Below, one piece after another: positions 17,102 to 24,190 of a stretch of 30,581 bases of DNA. A program made the position numbers and the translations under genes. The DNA is from Sterolibacterium sp964500605 (GTDB taxonomy: Bacteria > Pseudomonadota > Gammaproteobacteria > Burkholderiales > Rhodocyclaceae), in contig CAZCOS010000023.1 of the NCBI GenBank assembly GCA_964500605.1, positions 1-30,581 of the forward strand, read 5' to 3'. How positions within the stretch are numbered: position 1 is the first letter of the stretch; the number at the start of each line of letters is the position of its first letter. The notes beneath the pieces were generated by a model. It was not told the DNA's origin and ran no database searches. It saw nothing but the letters and a program-made list of their open reading frames with translations.

Positions 17102-18040
17102 TCACTGCAAGCTCGAGAACGGGCCAGACGGCTCGATGACCGCCTTGCCTGAGAATTCGGCACGCAGCACGATCGCTAAGCCTTCGGCCACCTCGGAGAA
17201 CTCGTTCATAGCGGTAACCAGATGGGCAGGCACAAAGGGATCCGCCGGAACATCCAGGGCGGCATATACGACGTGATCGTGCAAGAAGACCCGGATTCGG
17301 TGCACACCGTCGTTGATCTGGTTGATCTTGCGAAGCAGCAGAGGGGTTTCCGTTGCCTCCGTTACGAGCGCCGAGAACAGGCGTACCCGGTTGTTTAGTT
17401 GCACCGCACTGATCACGATGGCCCCGTAGCGGACGGATACATCGCCATCCTCGTCAAATGCCAGATCTTCGATGCCGGTGACGTCTCGATAGACGGACAA
17501 CACCTGATCCATCAAGGGGGTGTCCGCACGGGCCGAGGGCTTCAGCCCCAATTCCTGAAACGCAAGTACCCCGCCTTCGGAATCAAACGACTCGTAGTTC
17601 AGAGCCCCGGGATAGGGCAAGCCCAAGCCGTGGATCAATGTGTCGATGATCATGCTCATGAGGTCGGACGCGGAAACCGACGTCGGGACATCGATGTAGT
17701 AGTTCGGTGATCCGTCCGGGTCTTTGTCGGGCGTTGCCTGCTTGGGCGTACCGGTGGGGGCATTCCACCCGTGGGTGCGCAACCACGCCATCTCCTGTCG
17801 CGTCAATCGGTCGTCGCCCTTCAGGAAGTGATTGCTGACAACCTCGATCCGTGTGCCCCAAGTCCCTTGACAAGAGAACTGCAGGTAACGATTCCCTTTT
17901 TTGGCCGACAGGATCAGGAACTGGTCCTCTTCGAGTCGTGCCAGCACACGGGAGAGATTTTGGGCGAACGGTGCCCAGTCCTTGGACACCCGACGATCAG
18001 CACGCTGACGTTGAGGAAGTTCTGCATTGGCCTTGTCCAT
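17102..18040 (-). CDS. YbjN/type III secretion chaperone-like (TY-Chap-type) protein
   Basis: A 312-residue protein, first gene of the nine-gene operon. It seems to have two alpha/beta modules. Residues about 25-95 (LARLEEDQFLILSA, YLQFSCQGTWGTRIEVVSNHFL, then LTRQEMAWLRTHGW) look like a TY-Chap N-terminal module. Residues about 200-300 (SVRYGAIVISAVQ, VRLFSALVTEA, LLLRKINQINDGVHRIRVFLHDHVVYAALDVP) look like the YbjN or CesT chaperone fold. Such folds bind partner proteins rather than catalyse, so an adaptor or sensor role is inferred. ATG 18040 has an excellent AGGGAGG with 6-base spacing. It follows the exact-consensus promoter by about 40 bases. Family assignment is from pattern only. Confidence 0.6.
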   Translation of the reverse strand: MDKANAELPQRQRADRRVSKDWAPFAQNLSRVLARLEEDQFLILSAKKGNRYLQFSCQGTWGTRIEVVSNHFLKGDDRLTRQEMAWLRTHGWNAPTGTPKQATPDKDPDGSPNYYIDVPTSVSASDLMSMIIDTLIHGLGLPYPGALNYESFDSEGGVLAFQELGLKPSARADTPLMDQVLSVYRDVTGIEDLAFDEDGDVSVRYGAIVISAVQLNNRVRLFSALVTEATETPLLLRKINQINDGVHRIRVFLHDHVVYAALDVPADPFVPAHLVTAMNEFSEVAEGLAIVLRAEFSGKAVIEPSGPFSSLQ

Positions 18041-18062
18041 CGTACACCTCCCTGACAAACAT

Positions 18063-18110
18063 ACATCATCGTTTTGATGATGTGATTATATGTAATCAAA
18101 AAGATGATGT
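18063..18110. promoter_or_regulatory. 48-bp imperfect palindrome, likely WYL regulator operator
   Basis: The left arm ACATCATCGTTTTGAT (18063-18078) and right arm ATCAAAAAGATGATGT (18095-18110) are inverted repeats matching at 15 of 16 positions, with 16 bases between them. Two smaller perfect palindromes are nested: ACATCATC-GTTTT-GATGATGT (18063-18083) and TGATTA-TATG-TAATCA (18083-18098). The site covers the consensus promoter of the left operon and lies just upstream of the -10 of the regulator gene. BrxR and CapW proteins are known to bind inverted repeats beside their genes; assignment to this regulator is by position. Confidence 0.8.
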
Positions 18111-18113
18111 CAA
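18085..18113 (-). promoter_or_regulatory. Consensus sigma70 promoter of the nine-gene defence operon
   Basis: On the minus strand the -35 is TTGACA (18113-18108) and the -10 is TATAAT (18090-18085), with a 17-base spacer. Both hexamers and the spacing match the consensus exactly. Transcription would start near 18078 and reach the first gene start at 18040. The whole promoter lies inside a large inverted repeat, so it is probably strong when free and silenced when the regulator is bound. Confidence 0.9.
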
Positions 18114-18127
18114 TCATGCTTTTCGTC

Positions 18128-18133
18128 TATACT
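18128..18133 (+). promoter_or_regulatory. Probable -10 element for the WYL regulator gene
   Basis: TATACT at 18128-18133 is a good -10. The -35 region 17 bases upstream (18105-18110) is poor and falls inside the right arm of the operator. This would give a weak, self-repressed promoter with a leader of about 15-20 bases before the ribosome site AAAGGAG (18142-18148). Confidence 0.5.
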
Positions 18134-18155
18134 TTCCCTACAAAGGAGCACGGAT

Positions 18156-19052
18156 TTGACACAAGACACCATCGACGATCTGAGCCAGAAGCAACGCGAT
18201 CGCCTGGCCTACGTTGAATTTCGCCTGTGGTTTTTGGGCGATGTTTGTCGGCGCGACCTGATGGAGCGCTTCGGCATTGCCCCGGCAGTAGCGACAAGGG
18301 ATTTCACTGCTTACCGGGATCTCGCACCGCAGAACATCGATTTTGATGGTCGGCGAAAGGTCTATGTCCCGAGCGAGCGCTTTGCTCCGGTGTTCGAGCA
18401 TGAGCCCGAGCGAGTTCTGTCAGCGATCTCCAGGGGGTTCGGCGATGGCGACGATCGCAAGGGTGGTAGTTACCTTCCGTGCGAGTTGCCGGTTCGGCTG
18501 AACCGCCCCTCTCTTGAAGAGCTGGCCGTAGTCACTCGTGCGATTCACCAGAAACAGGTGCTGCGGGTGAAATATCACTCGCTCAAACGTGGCGCGGCAG
18601 ATCGGGAGGTCATTCCCCATGCCATGGTGGACAGCGGGCTACGATGGCACACGCGAGTCTTTGATCGGAAGAGCAACGAATTTCGGGACTTGGTGATTTC
18701 TCGGATCGAGGCTGCAACCCCGGTACTCAATGCAGAAGTTCAGCCCCACGAGATGGAAAGCGCGGACGAGGAATGGAATCGCCAGCTGGATTTGGTGCTG
18801 GTGGTGCATCCCGGCGTTGATCGGCCGGAGATCGTTCAACGAGATTTCGGGATGCGACGAGGCGAACTGCACGTAACCGTTCGCGCTGCGGTAGCCGGAT
18901 ACGTGCTTCAGCAGTGGAATGTTGATTGCAGTCCAGACAGGCGGCTGGATCCGATGATCCATCGCTTAAGCTTGAAGGATATTGAATCACTGAAGGACTG
19001 CAAGAGTGCGGCGATTGCCCCGGGATTTAGTTATCCGGTCGCCCCTGGCTAG
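18156..19052 (+). CDS. WYL-domain transcriptional regulator, BrxR/CapW type
   Basis: A 298-residue DNA-binding regulator. A winged helix-turn-helix occupies about residues 10-75, with MERFGIAPAVATRDFTAYR as helix-turn-helix and NIDFDGRRKVYV as wing. A WYL domain spans about 125-195 (VLRVKYHS, IPHAMVDSGLRWHTRVFD, FRDLVISRIEAA); the WHTRVFD segment stands where the W-Y-L triad normally is. A WCX-like C-terminal domain follows. This is the layout of BrxR and CapW, repressors of phage-defence operons that sense a nucleic-acid or stress ligand. The start is TTG 18156, chosen because AAAGGAG lies 7 bases upstream; no ATG fits. It is divergent from the nine-gene operon and probably represses both directions. 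No terminator directly follows; one is about 200 bp downstream. Confidence 0.9.
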   Translation: MTQDTIDDLSQKQRDRLAYVEFRLWFLGDVCRRDLMERFGIAPAVATRDFTAYRDLAPQNIDFDGRRKVYVPSERFAPVFEHEPERVLSAISRGFGDGDDRKGGSYLPCELPVRLNRPSLEELAVVTRAIHQKQVLRVKYHSLKRGAADREVIPHAMVDSGLRWHTRVFDRKSNEFRDLVISRIEAATPVLNAEVQPHEMESADEEWNRQLDLVLVVHPGVDRPEIVQRDFGMRRGELHVTVRAAVAGYVLQQWNVDCSPDRRLDPMIHRLSLKDIESLKDCKSAAIAPGFSYPVAPG

Positions 19053-19115
19053 CAGTTTGCAACCACAACCGACCACCCCGAAATCCGCACCAATACAGGA
19101 AGTGACCTCGCGCAC

Positions 19116-19203
19116 GCTCGCGAGGCAAACAGATAAAAACGGAGAACAGAGAGGCAGCGAAGGGCCAAAACTGTGGGAATGGGAGGAGTGCCGCTCGCGA
19201 GGC
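19116..19203. repeat. Direct repeat of GCTCGCGAGGC with palindromic core
   Basis: GCTCGCGAGGC occurs at 19116-19126 and 19193-19203, 77 bases apart. Each copy contains the perfect palindrome CTCGCGAG. The first copy also forms the right half of a 7-bp stem, CCTCGCG (19106-19112) with CGCGAGG (19119-19125). It could be protein-binding DNA or a weak hairpin after the regulator gene; the sequence does not decide. Confidence 0.45.
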
Positions 19204-19248
19204 GAATCCGAGAAGCCCCGCCAGAACTGGCGCATACGGCAGACGTGA

Positions 19249-19275
19249 AAAAGCCCGAAACGAGTTCGGGCTTTT
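19249..19275 (+). terminator. Intrinsic terminator, probably bidirectional
   Basis: AAAAGCCCGAA (19249-19259) pairs perfectly with TTCGGGCTTTT (19265-19275) around the loop ACGAG. The 11-bp stem ends in T residues on the plus strand and in A residues that serve as a T tract on the minus strand. It lies about 200 bp after the WYL gene and before the Hsp70 operon, so it should end regulator transcription and insulate the two blocks. Confidence 0.85.
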
Positions 19276-19581
19276 GAATATGGTGGTGTAGTTCCCCACT
19301 AGAGGAAACTTCCCTGCCACACGGACGTAGCCACCGTAGGCGTGATTGTACACAACGGGCGCATCCGAGGGCGACGCGGTCGCCCCCGCGCACTTGCTCG
19401 CCGTCGTGGGGAGCGCGGTCTGCGATTCGGTCCTGAGCGCGGAGTTGCAGATCACCTGCAGGCGTTTCTTCGGGGGCATCTGGCAGCGATGCCGAATGCC
19501 CATGTGAGGTTGTCGGTCTGAGGCGCGTGAGTGGTGAAAACATCACGATCAGTCTTTATTGCCAAAAATTCCCGCAGCATG

Positions 19582-19618
19582 GCACCAAGATGGTGCGGAC
19601 TTGAAAATTTTGTACTAT
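19582..19618 (+). promoter_or_regulatory. Candidate operator and promoter of the Hsp70 operon
   Basis: A perfect inverted repeat GCACCA-AGA-TGGTGC (19582-19596) is followed by a -10-like TACTAT (19613-19618). TGGTGC (19591-19596) would be a poor -35 with a 16-base spacer. The site lies 33 bases before the ATG of a helix-turn-helix gene, a natural place for self-regulation or activation at a weak -35. This rests on position and symmetry only. Confidence 0.4.
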
Positions 19619-19650
19619 CCTGAACACGTTTTTCACGATTGGTTGCAACC

Positions 19651-19857
19651 ATGACATCCAGTGCTGACGAGGGGGAGATCCTCACCCTCAAGCAGGTCGC
19701 TGACTTCCTGAAGGTCACGGAGAGGACGATCTATCGGTTGGCAGCAGCCAAGCAGATTCCTGCGTTCAAAGTTGGTGGAACGTGGCGATTCTCCAGGGTC
19801 GACATCAACCAATGGATTCAACGACAGCAACAAAGCGGAAAAGCCGACAAGGCGTAA
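19651..19857 (+). CDS. Small excisionase/MerR-like helix-turn-helix protein
   Basis: A 68-residue protein that is essentially one DNA-binding domain. LTLKQVADFLKVTERTIYRLA is the helix-turn-helix, followed by KQIPAFKVGGTWRFSRVDINQWI, the wing and final helix typical of the excisionase/HTH_17 family. I chose ATG 19651; a TTG at 19639 is in frame, but neither has a good ribosome site. It is the first gene of the Hsp70 operon, 18 bases before the GrpE-like start. In this setting it is more likely a local regulator than an excisionase, though no integrase is nearby on this side to settle it. Confidence 0.85.
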   Translation: MTSSADEGEILTLKQVADFLKVTERTIYRLAAAKQIPAFKVGGTWRFSRVDINQWIQRQQQSGKADKA

Positions 19858-19875
19858 CTTACAGGGAGGGGCTTG

Positions 19876-20247
19876 ATGACTCAGCAGACCGAAGGCACTG
19901 AACAGATGGAGCAATCGCTGATCGACATCGCAGTCGAGAGTTGGCGCTTCTCGCGTCTATTCGGAAAGGTGGTCGGCAAGCTCGATGCGGGCGAATCAGG
20001 CCGCTATATCAACCAGATCCGCTACTTCCAGAAGAAGGTCGAGGAAAGCCTGGACTCGAATGGTCTGAAACTGGTCAATGTCGAGGGGCAACCCTACGAC
20101 GCAGGGATGGCGGCATCTGCCTTGAACTTGGGGGACTTCGGCCCGGACGATGTGTTGCTCGTCGAGCAGATGCTAGAGCCAATCATCATGGGGCCGAAAG
20201 GTCTACGCAAACAAGGCACGGTGATGCTCAGGAAGGTGGAAGCATGA
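19876..20247 (+). CDS. GrpE-like nucleotide exchange factor for the adjacent Hsp70
   Basis: A 123-residue protein with a helical N-terminal half (SLIDIAVESWRFSRLFGKVV then YINQIRYFQKKVEESL) and a small beta-rich C-terminal half (GLKLVNVEGQPYDAGM, then LLVEQMLEPIIMG and LRKQGTVMLRKVE). That order, and the closing pattern of a turn followed by a short strand, resembles GrpE, though it is shorter than the usual 180-200 residues. GrpE releases ADP from Hsp70. The ATG has GGGAGGGG 5 bases upstream, and the stop overlaps the Hsp70 ATG (ATGA), which supports a paired role. Assignment is from pattern and neighbourhood; a dedicated Hsp70 cofactor of another fold is possible. Confidence 0.6.
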   Translation: MTQQTEGTEQMEQSLIDIAVESWRFSRLFGKVVGKLDAGESGRYINQIRYFQKKVEESLDSNGLKLVNVEGQPYDAGMAASALNLGDFGPDDVLLVEQMLEPIIMGPKGLRKQGTVMLRKVEA

Positions 20248-22733
20248 AATACGTCGGTATCGACCTCGGCACGACCAACAGTGCCATCTGCTCGTTCGAT
20301 GGGGACAAGGTTCACCTTTACAAAAGTCCCGAACAACACGATGTGACGCCTTCGGCCATCTTCATCGACCGGCGCGGCAACAAGTACGTCGGCTCGCGTG
20401 CTTACAACAGCGCAGCGAAGAATCCCGACAACGCTGCGGTGCTGTTCAAACGGCTCATGGGTACGAGCACGCCCGTGAAGCTACCTGCGGTCAACCTCAC
20501 GATGACTCCGGAGGAATGTTCCGCCGAGGTGTTGCGCTCACTCTTTGGCTACCTGCCGGATGAAATTCGTGGCGATGGCGACACTGGCACCGTCATCACG
20601 GTTCCAGCTGCGTTCAACCAGATGCAGAAAGACGCCACGATGGCTGCGGCTGATGCAGCCGGGCTCGGACGGGTTGCGTTGATGCAAGAGCCGGTCGCTG
20701 CAGTGATGAGCGTCATGCGTCAGCGCAAGAATGATGGCATTTTTCTTGTCTACGACATCGGTGGCGGCACGCTGGATGTCGCCATTGCCGAGAGCATTGG
20801 TGGTCGCGTGAATTTGCTTGCCCACGGCGGCATTGCCATGTGTGGTGGGCGCGATTTCGACCGGATTTTGTTCGATAACGTCGTGAAGCCTTGGCTGCTC
20901 GACAACTTCGACTTGCCAGAAGACCTGGCATCCAATCCGCAGTACAAATCGCTGCGCACCATCGCGACCTGGGCTGCCGAAAAGGCAAAGATTGCGCTGT
21001 CGCAAAGCGACGAATCTGTCATCAGCCTTGCCGAGAATGAGCTCGGGGTGCGTGATCAGGCTGGCGAGGAAATCTACCTCGACATTCCGATCACCCGAAG
21101 CCTGTACGACGGCTTGATTGCATCCAAAGTCGACGAGTCCATTCAGGCCACCCGCGAGAGCATCGAAAAGGCTGGCCTAAGTTCGCACGACGTTGAGCGG
21201 ATTGTCTTTGTGGGCGGGCCAGCGCAGTACAAAAACTTGCGCGACAAGGTGGCATTCGAGCTTGGCATCGCACCGTCCACCGACGTGAACCCGATGACCG
21301 CCGTTGCCGAAGGCGCGGCAGTGTTTGCCGAGTCCATCGATTGGGCCTCGCAAAGTCGTGGTCGTAAAAGTTCTCGTGGCGCGATCAGCGCTGGTGGCGC
21401 GCTCGATCTTTCATTCAACTACATCGCGCGCACACCGGAGCACAAGGCCAAGATCGTTGCCAGGCTGTCGCGTGCGCCTGCAGGCATCGAGTTCCAGATC
21501 GACAGCCTTGATACGGGCTGGTCGTCAGGACGCATCGCGCTCAAGGACGGTGCAAGTCTTGAACTCAGCTTGGCCAAGCCCGGCGACAACATCTTCAAGG
21601 TGTTCGTGTTCGACTCAAACGGCGCACCCGTTGCGCTGGGCGAAGACAAGATCGTCATCGCCCGCACCGCCGCCAGCATCGACGCGATTCCCGCGTCCCA
21701 CTCCATTGGCGTGGAAGCTCGCGATAAGGTCGGCGGGCGCTTGGTGCTGGACTACCTCGTGAGTGAAGGCGACCAGTTGCCCAAGAAGGGCAAAAAGTCG
21801 TTCAAGGCAGGTGAATCGCTCAAAGCCGGGAGTGCGGGGTCGATCAAGTTCAAGCTGTGGGAAGGGGAGATTTCCGACCCCATCAACGACAACCGTTTCA
21901 TCGGCATGTTCGAAATCAAGGGAGCGGACTTCGACGACGGTGTCATTGCCGCAGGTGCAGAGATGGTCTGCGAGTTCGAAGTACTCGACTCCGGCAACAT
22001 CAAGCTGGAGGTTTCGGTTCCCTCCATCAGCGGTTCGTTCCAGAGCGGTCGCAACTTCTACTCCAGCCAAGAGGGCAAGCTCGACTACTCCAATCAGGCC
22101 AAAAACATTCAGGAACAGTCGGAGCACACGCTGGAACGCCTCGAAGAGATGGCGTCCAAAGTGGACGACCCGCGTCTGGAACAAGCCCGCGAGAAGCTGG
22201 AACAGGCGAGCGCCATCGAGTCGGGCGAGGCTGATCCGGAAACGGCGAAGCAAGCAATGGACAACGTGCAGGAGGCCAAGCGCCTGCTGGCACAGACGCG
22301 CAAGGAACACTTGAAGGACATCCGCCAGCTTGAACTGGACAGGGCGGTCGACTTCTTCGAGAAAGTCGTGCGCCAGCACGCCCGTCCCACCGAAGCCACC
22401 TCCTTCGACAGTTTGGTCAAGACGGCACAGCGCGCGCTCGAAAACAATAGCAGCGACTTCGAGTCCCACCTGGACGATTTGCGTAGCCGCAACTTCATGA
22501 TCTTGTGGCGTCAGGACTGGTTCGTGATCGACCACTTCAAGCGCCTAGCCCAAGCAAGCTACCTCTTCTCTGACGCCAGAGAGCATGCACAGCTTGTGGC
22601 GGTCGGAACCGAGGCCATCAAGGCCAACGACATCGAAAAGTTGCGCGCAGTGGTTGGCCAACTCTTCTCGATCCAAGTCGGCTCTTCGGGCGACGATGAC
22701 ATGATGGCCGGTGCCAATATCGTTCGGAGTTGA
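20244..22733 (+). CDS. Divergent Hsp70 (DnaK-like) chaperone with extended C-terminus
   Basis: An 829-residue Hsp70-family ATPase, well above the 640 of DnaK. The nucleotide-binding domain is well kept: VGIDLGTTNS (residues 4-13), VITVPAAFNQMQKDAT (117-132), EPVAAVM (149-155), YDIGGGTLDVAIAE (170-183) and VFVGGPAQYKNLRDKV (321-336). The usual DVLLLDV-type linker after about residue 375 is not recognisable, and the beta substrate-binding region is very divergent. A long helical tail (about 590-800) is rich in E, K, L and Q, with coiled-coil character. ATG 20244 overlaps the GrpE-like stop. Starts further upstream in this frame would lie inside the GrpE-like gene. This is not a housekeeping dnaK; it is probably specialised for the AAA+ and envelope proteins encoded with it. 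Confidence 0.93.
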   Translation: MKYVGIDLGTTNSAICSFDGDKVHLYKSPEQHDVTPSAIFIDRRGNKYVGSRAYNSAAKNPDNAAVLFKRLMGTSTPVKLPAVNLTMTPEECSAEVLRSLFGYLPDEIRGDGDTGTVITVPAAFNQMQKDATMAAADAAGLGRVALMQEPVAAVMSVMRQRKNDGIFLVYDIGGGTLDVAIAESIGGRVNLLAHGGIAMCGGRDFDRILFDNVVKPWLLDNFDLPEDLASNPQYKSLRTIATWAAEKAKIALSQSDESVISLAENELGVRDQAGEEIYLDIPITRSLYDGLIASKVDESIQATRESIEKAGLSSHDVERIVFVGGPAQYKNLRDKVAFELGIAPSTDVNPMTAVAEGAAVFAESIDWASQSRGRKSSRGAISAGGALDLSFNYIARTPEHKAKIVARLSRAPAGIEFQIDSLDTGWSSGRIALKDGASLELSLAKPGDNIFKVFVFDSNGAPVALGEDKIVIARTAASIDAIPASHSIGVEARDKVGGRLVLDYLVSEGDQLPKKGKKSFKAGESLKAGSAGSIKFKLWEGEISDPINDNRFIGMFEIKGADFDDGVIAAGAEMVCEFEVLDSGNIKLEVSVPSISGSFQSGRNFYSSQEGKLDYSNQAKNIQEQSEHTLERLEEMASKVDDPRLEQAREKLEQASAIESGEADPETAKQAMDNVQEAKRLLAQTRKEHLKDIRQLELDRAVDFFEKVVRQHARPTEATSFDSLVKTAQRALENNSSDFESHLDDLRSRNFMILWRQDWFVIDHFKRLAQASYLFSDAREHAQLVAVGTEAIKANDIEKLRAVVGQLFSIQVGSSGDDDMMAGANIVRS

Positions 22734-24178
22734 TGCTCATGGCCCTCGACGCATGGCTTCCCATCGGATTCAAGCTGCCAGACGGTGCGAAAGTTCGCAC
22801 CGCGCTGTTCGAGGGCGTGGACTGGCAGATCTACGAGACGATGGGTGGCGGGCGCGCGCTCGTCGTGTTGGGCGCGCTGGCGCAACATTGGCTGGATGCG
22901 GGGCTGATTGAAGACGGAACGTTCAACGCCGCTCAGTTCGGCGACCGCCAACTTCGGTCAATTTCTAGCGCGCCGAGCCAGACGCTTTGCCCAATCAGCG
23001 AAGGGAAGTCTCCCGACAATAAATCCGAGGCGCTGTCCTTCGCTTTGGCGTTGAAGGCAACGCGCGACATCGACGCGGAATCGCCGCTGCAAGACGCGCT
23101 GTATGTCGAGAAGATCACTCGGCTGCTGCCGACCTACAGCATCAGTTCCAGAACCGGCGACGATGTGGTACTCGGCTACTGGCTGACGGGGGGCACGAAC
23201 ATTCCGGCGACGTCTTTTCGTCGGCTGCGTCAGTCCATGAGCTGGCTCGGTGCGGGTCATTTGAGGGATGTCGTGCAAGCTGCGGGGTTCGAGGTTGCCG
23301 AAGTTATGCCGCTTGAGCGCAAGCGGGAAACCCCAGAAGAAAAGACCGAGACGGTTCCTGCAGAGGAAAAGGTCGAGGCCAAGCGCACCGAACCTACGCC
23401 GAACAAAGTGTTCGAGCTCGCTGGGCGGCCCGAGCTGGCAGCCTTCTTCAACGAGCACATCGTTGACATCATCCTGCACCGCGACCGTTACAAGGCGCTC
23501 GGCATTGAGTTCCCGTCTGCGGTGATCCTGCACGGCCCGCCGGGGTGCGGCAAGACCTTCGCAGTTGACCGGCTGGTGGACTTCCTCGGCTGGCCGAGTT
23601 TCCAGATCGATGCCTCCAGCGTCGCCAGCCCCTACATACACGAGACCAGCAAGAAGGTCGCGCAGGTGTTCGACAAGGCGATGGAGAACGCGCCGTCGGT
23701 TCTCGTGATCGACGAGATGGAAGCCTTCCTGGCCGACCGCGAGATGGGGTCTGGCCATCACCGTGTCGAGGAAGTGGCCGAGTTCCTACGCCGCATTCCG
23801 GAGGCGGTGAAGAACGACGTGCTGATCATCGCCATGACGAACCGCATCGAGATGATCGACCCCGCCATCCAGCGTCGCGGACGCTTCGACCACGTCATCA
23901 AGGTGGACTTCGCCAGCGAGGTCGAAGTGCTTTCACTGCTGGACAAACTGCTGTCATCCTTGCCTAAGGAGTTGGACGTGGACGCCAAGCCGCTGGCGAA
24001 GGAACTGGCAGGGAGGCCATTGTCCGACGTTTCCTTCGTCGTGCGCGAAGGCGCAAGACTGGCGGCGCGCTCAGGCAAGGAACGGCTGGATCAGGCCAGC
24101 CTATTGGCGGCACTGCGCTCGTCACCGGCGCGGGAGCGCGGGGGTGGCGAAACTAAACGGCGCATCGGATTTGTTTAA
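22733..24178 (+). CDS. AAA+ ATPase of the Hsp70 operon
   Basis: A 481-residue protein with an unknown N-terminal region (about 1-220, ending in a charged EKTETVPAEEKVEAKRTE linker) and one AAA module. Walker A is HGPPGCGKT (267-275), Walker B VLVIDEMEAF (about 323-332), sensor 1 IIAMTNR, and RRGRFD supplies the arginine finger, as in the FtsH/Cdc48/spastin branch. A helical lid with LSDVSFVVREGARLAARSG follows. Such ATPases form hexamers that thread proteins or remodel complexes. No protease HExxH motif is present, so it is an unfoldase rather than FtsH. The start is TGATG-coupled to the Hsp70 stop; GGAG (22726-22729) suits the in-frame ATG 22739 slightly better. Confidence 0.92.
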   Translation: MLMALDAWLPIGFKLPDGAKVRTALFEGVDWQIYETMGGGRALVVLGALAQHWLDAGLIEDGTFNAAQFGDRQLRSISSAPSQTLCPISEGKSPDNKSEALSFALALKATRDIDAESPLQDALYVEKITRLLPTYSISSRTGDDVVLGYWLTGGTNIPATSFRRLRQSMSWLGAGHLRDVVQAAGFEVAEVMPLERKRETPEEKTETVPAEEKVEAKRTEPTPNKVFELAGRPELAAFFNEHIVDIILHRDRYKALGIEFPSAVILHGPPGCGKTFAVDRLVDFLGWPSFQIDASSVASPYIHETSKKVAQVFDKAMENAPSVLVIDEMEAFLADREMGSGHHRVEEVAEFLRRIPEAVKNDVLIIAMTNRIEMIDPAIQRRGRFDHVIKVDFASEVEVLSLLDKLLSSLPKELDVDAKPLAKELAGRPLSDVSFVVREGARLAARSGKERLDQASLLAALRSSPARERGGGETKRRIGFV

Positions 24179-24190
24179 GGGGAAACGGTA

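Larger units (their letters stand above)
19053..19650. other. Intergenic region between defence operon and Hsp70 operon
   Basis: A 598-bp stretch without a convincing gene. It holds an intrinsic terminator (19249-19275), two copies of the 11-base GCTCGCGAGGC (19116 and 19193), a 15-bp inverted repeat (19582-19596) and a possible -10 (19613). A minus-strand open frame (about 19027-19503) has fairly GC-rich third positions but runs through the terminator and into the regulator gene, so I do not call it. Dense packing elsewhere makes this a likely seam between two independently acquired cassettes. Confidence 0.6.

Noticed and set aside
19270..19320. Possible tRNA 3' end beside the terminator
   Set aside because: The sequence after the hairpin does not fold into a T-arm or acceptor stem, and no CCA-ended cloverleaf is found on either strand.
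19027..19503. Minus-strand open frame of about 158 codons in the intergenic region
   Set aside because: The first part has GC-rich third positions, but the frame runs through a perfect intrinsic terminator and into the end of the WYL gene, has no clear ribosome site, and matches nothing I know. It might be a gene remnant.
19941..20243. Upstream 101-codon extension of the Hsp70 reading frame
   Set aside because: It lies inside the GrpE-like gene in another frame. The Hsp70 starts at ATG 20244 with GIDLGTTNS four residues in, the normal N-terminus of the family.
21615..22535. Minus-strand open frame of 306 codons
   Set aside because: Antisense shadow of the Hsp70 C-terminal region, leucine- and valine-rich from reversed codons, with no recognisable domain.
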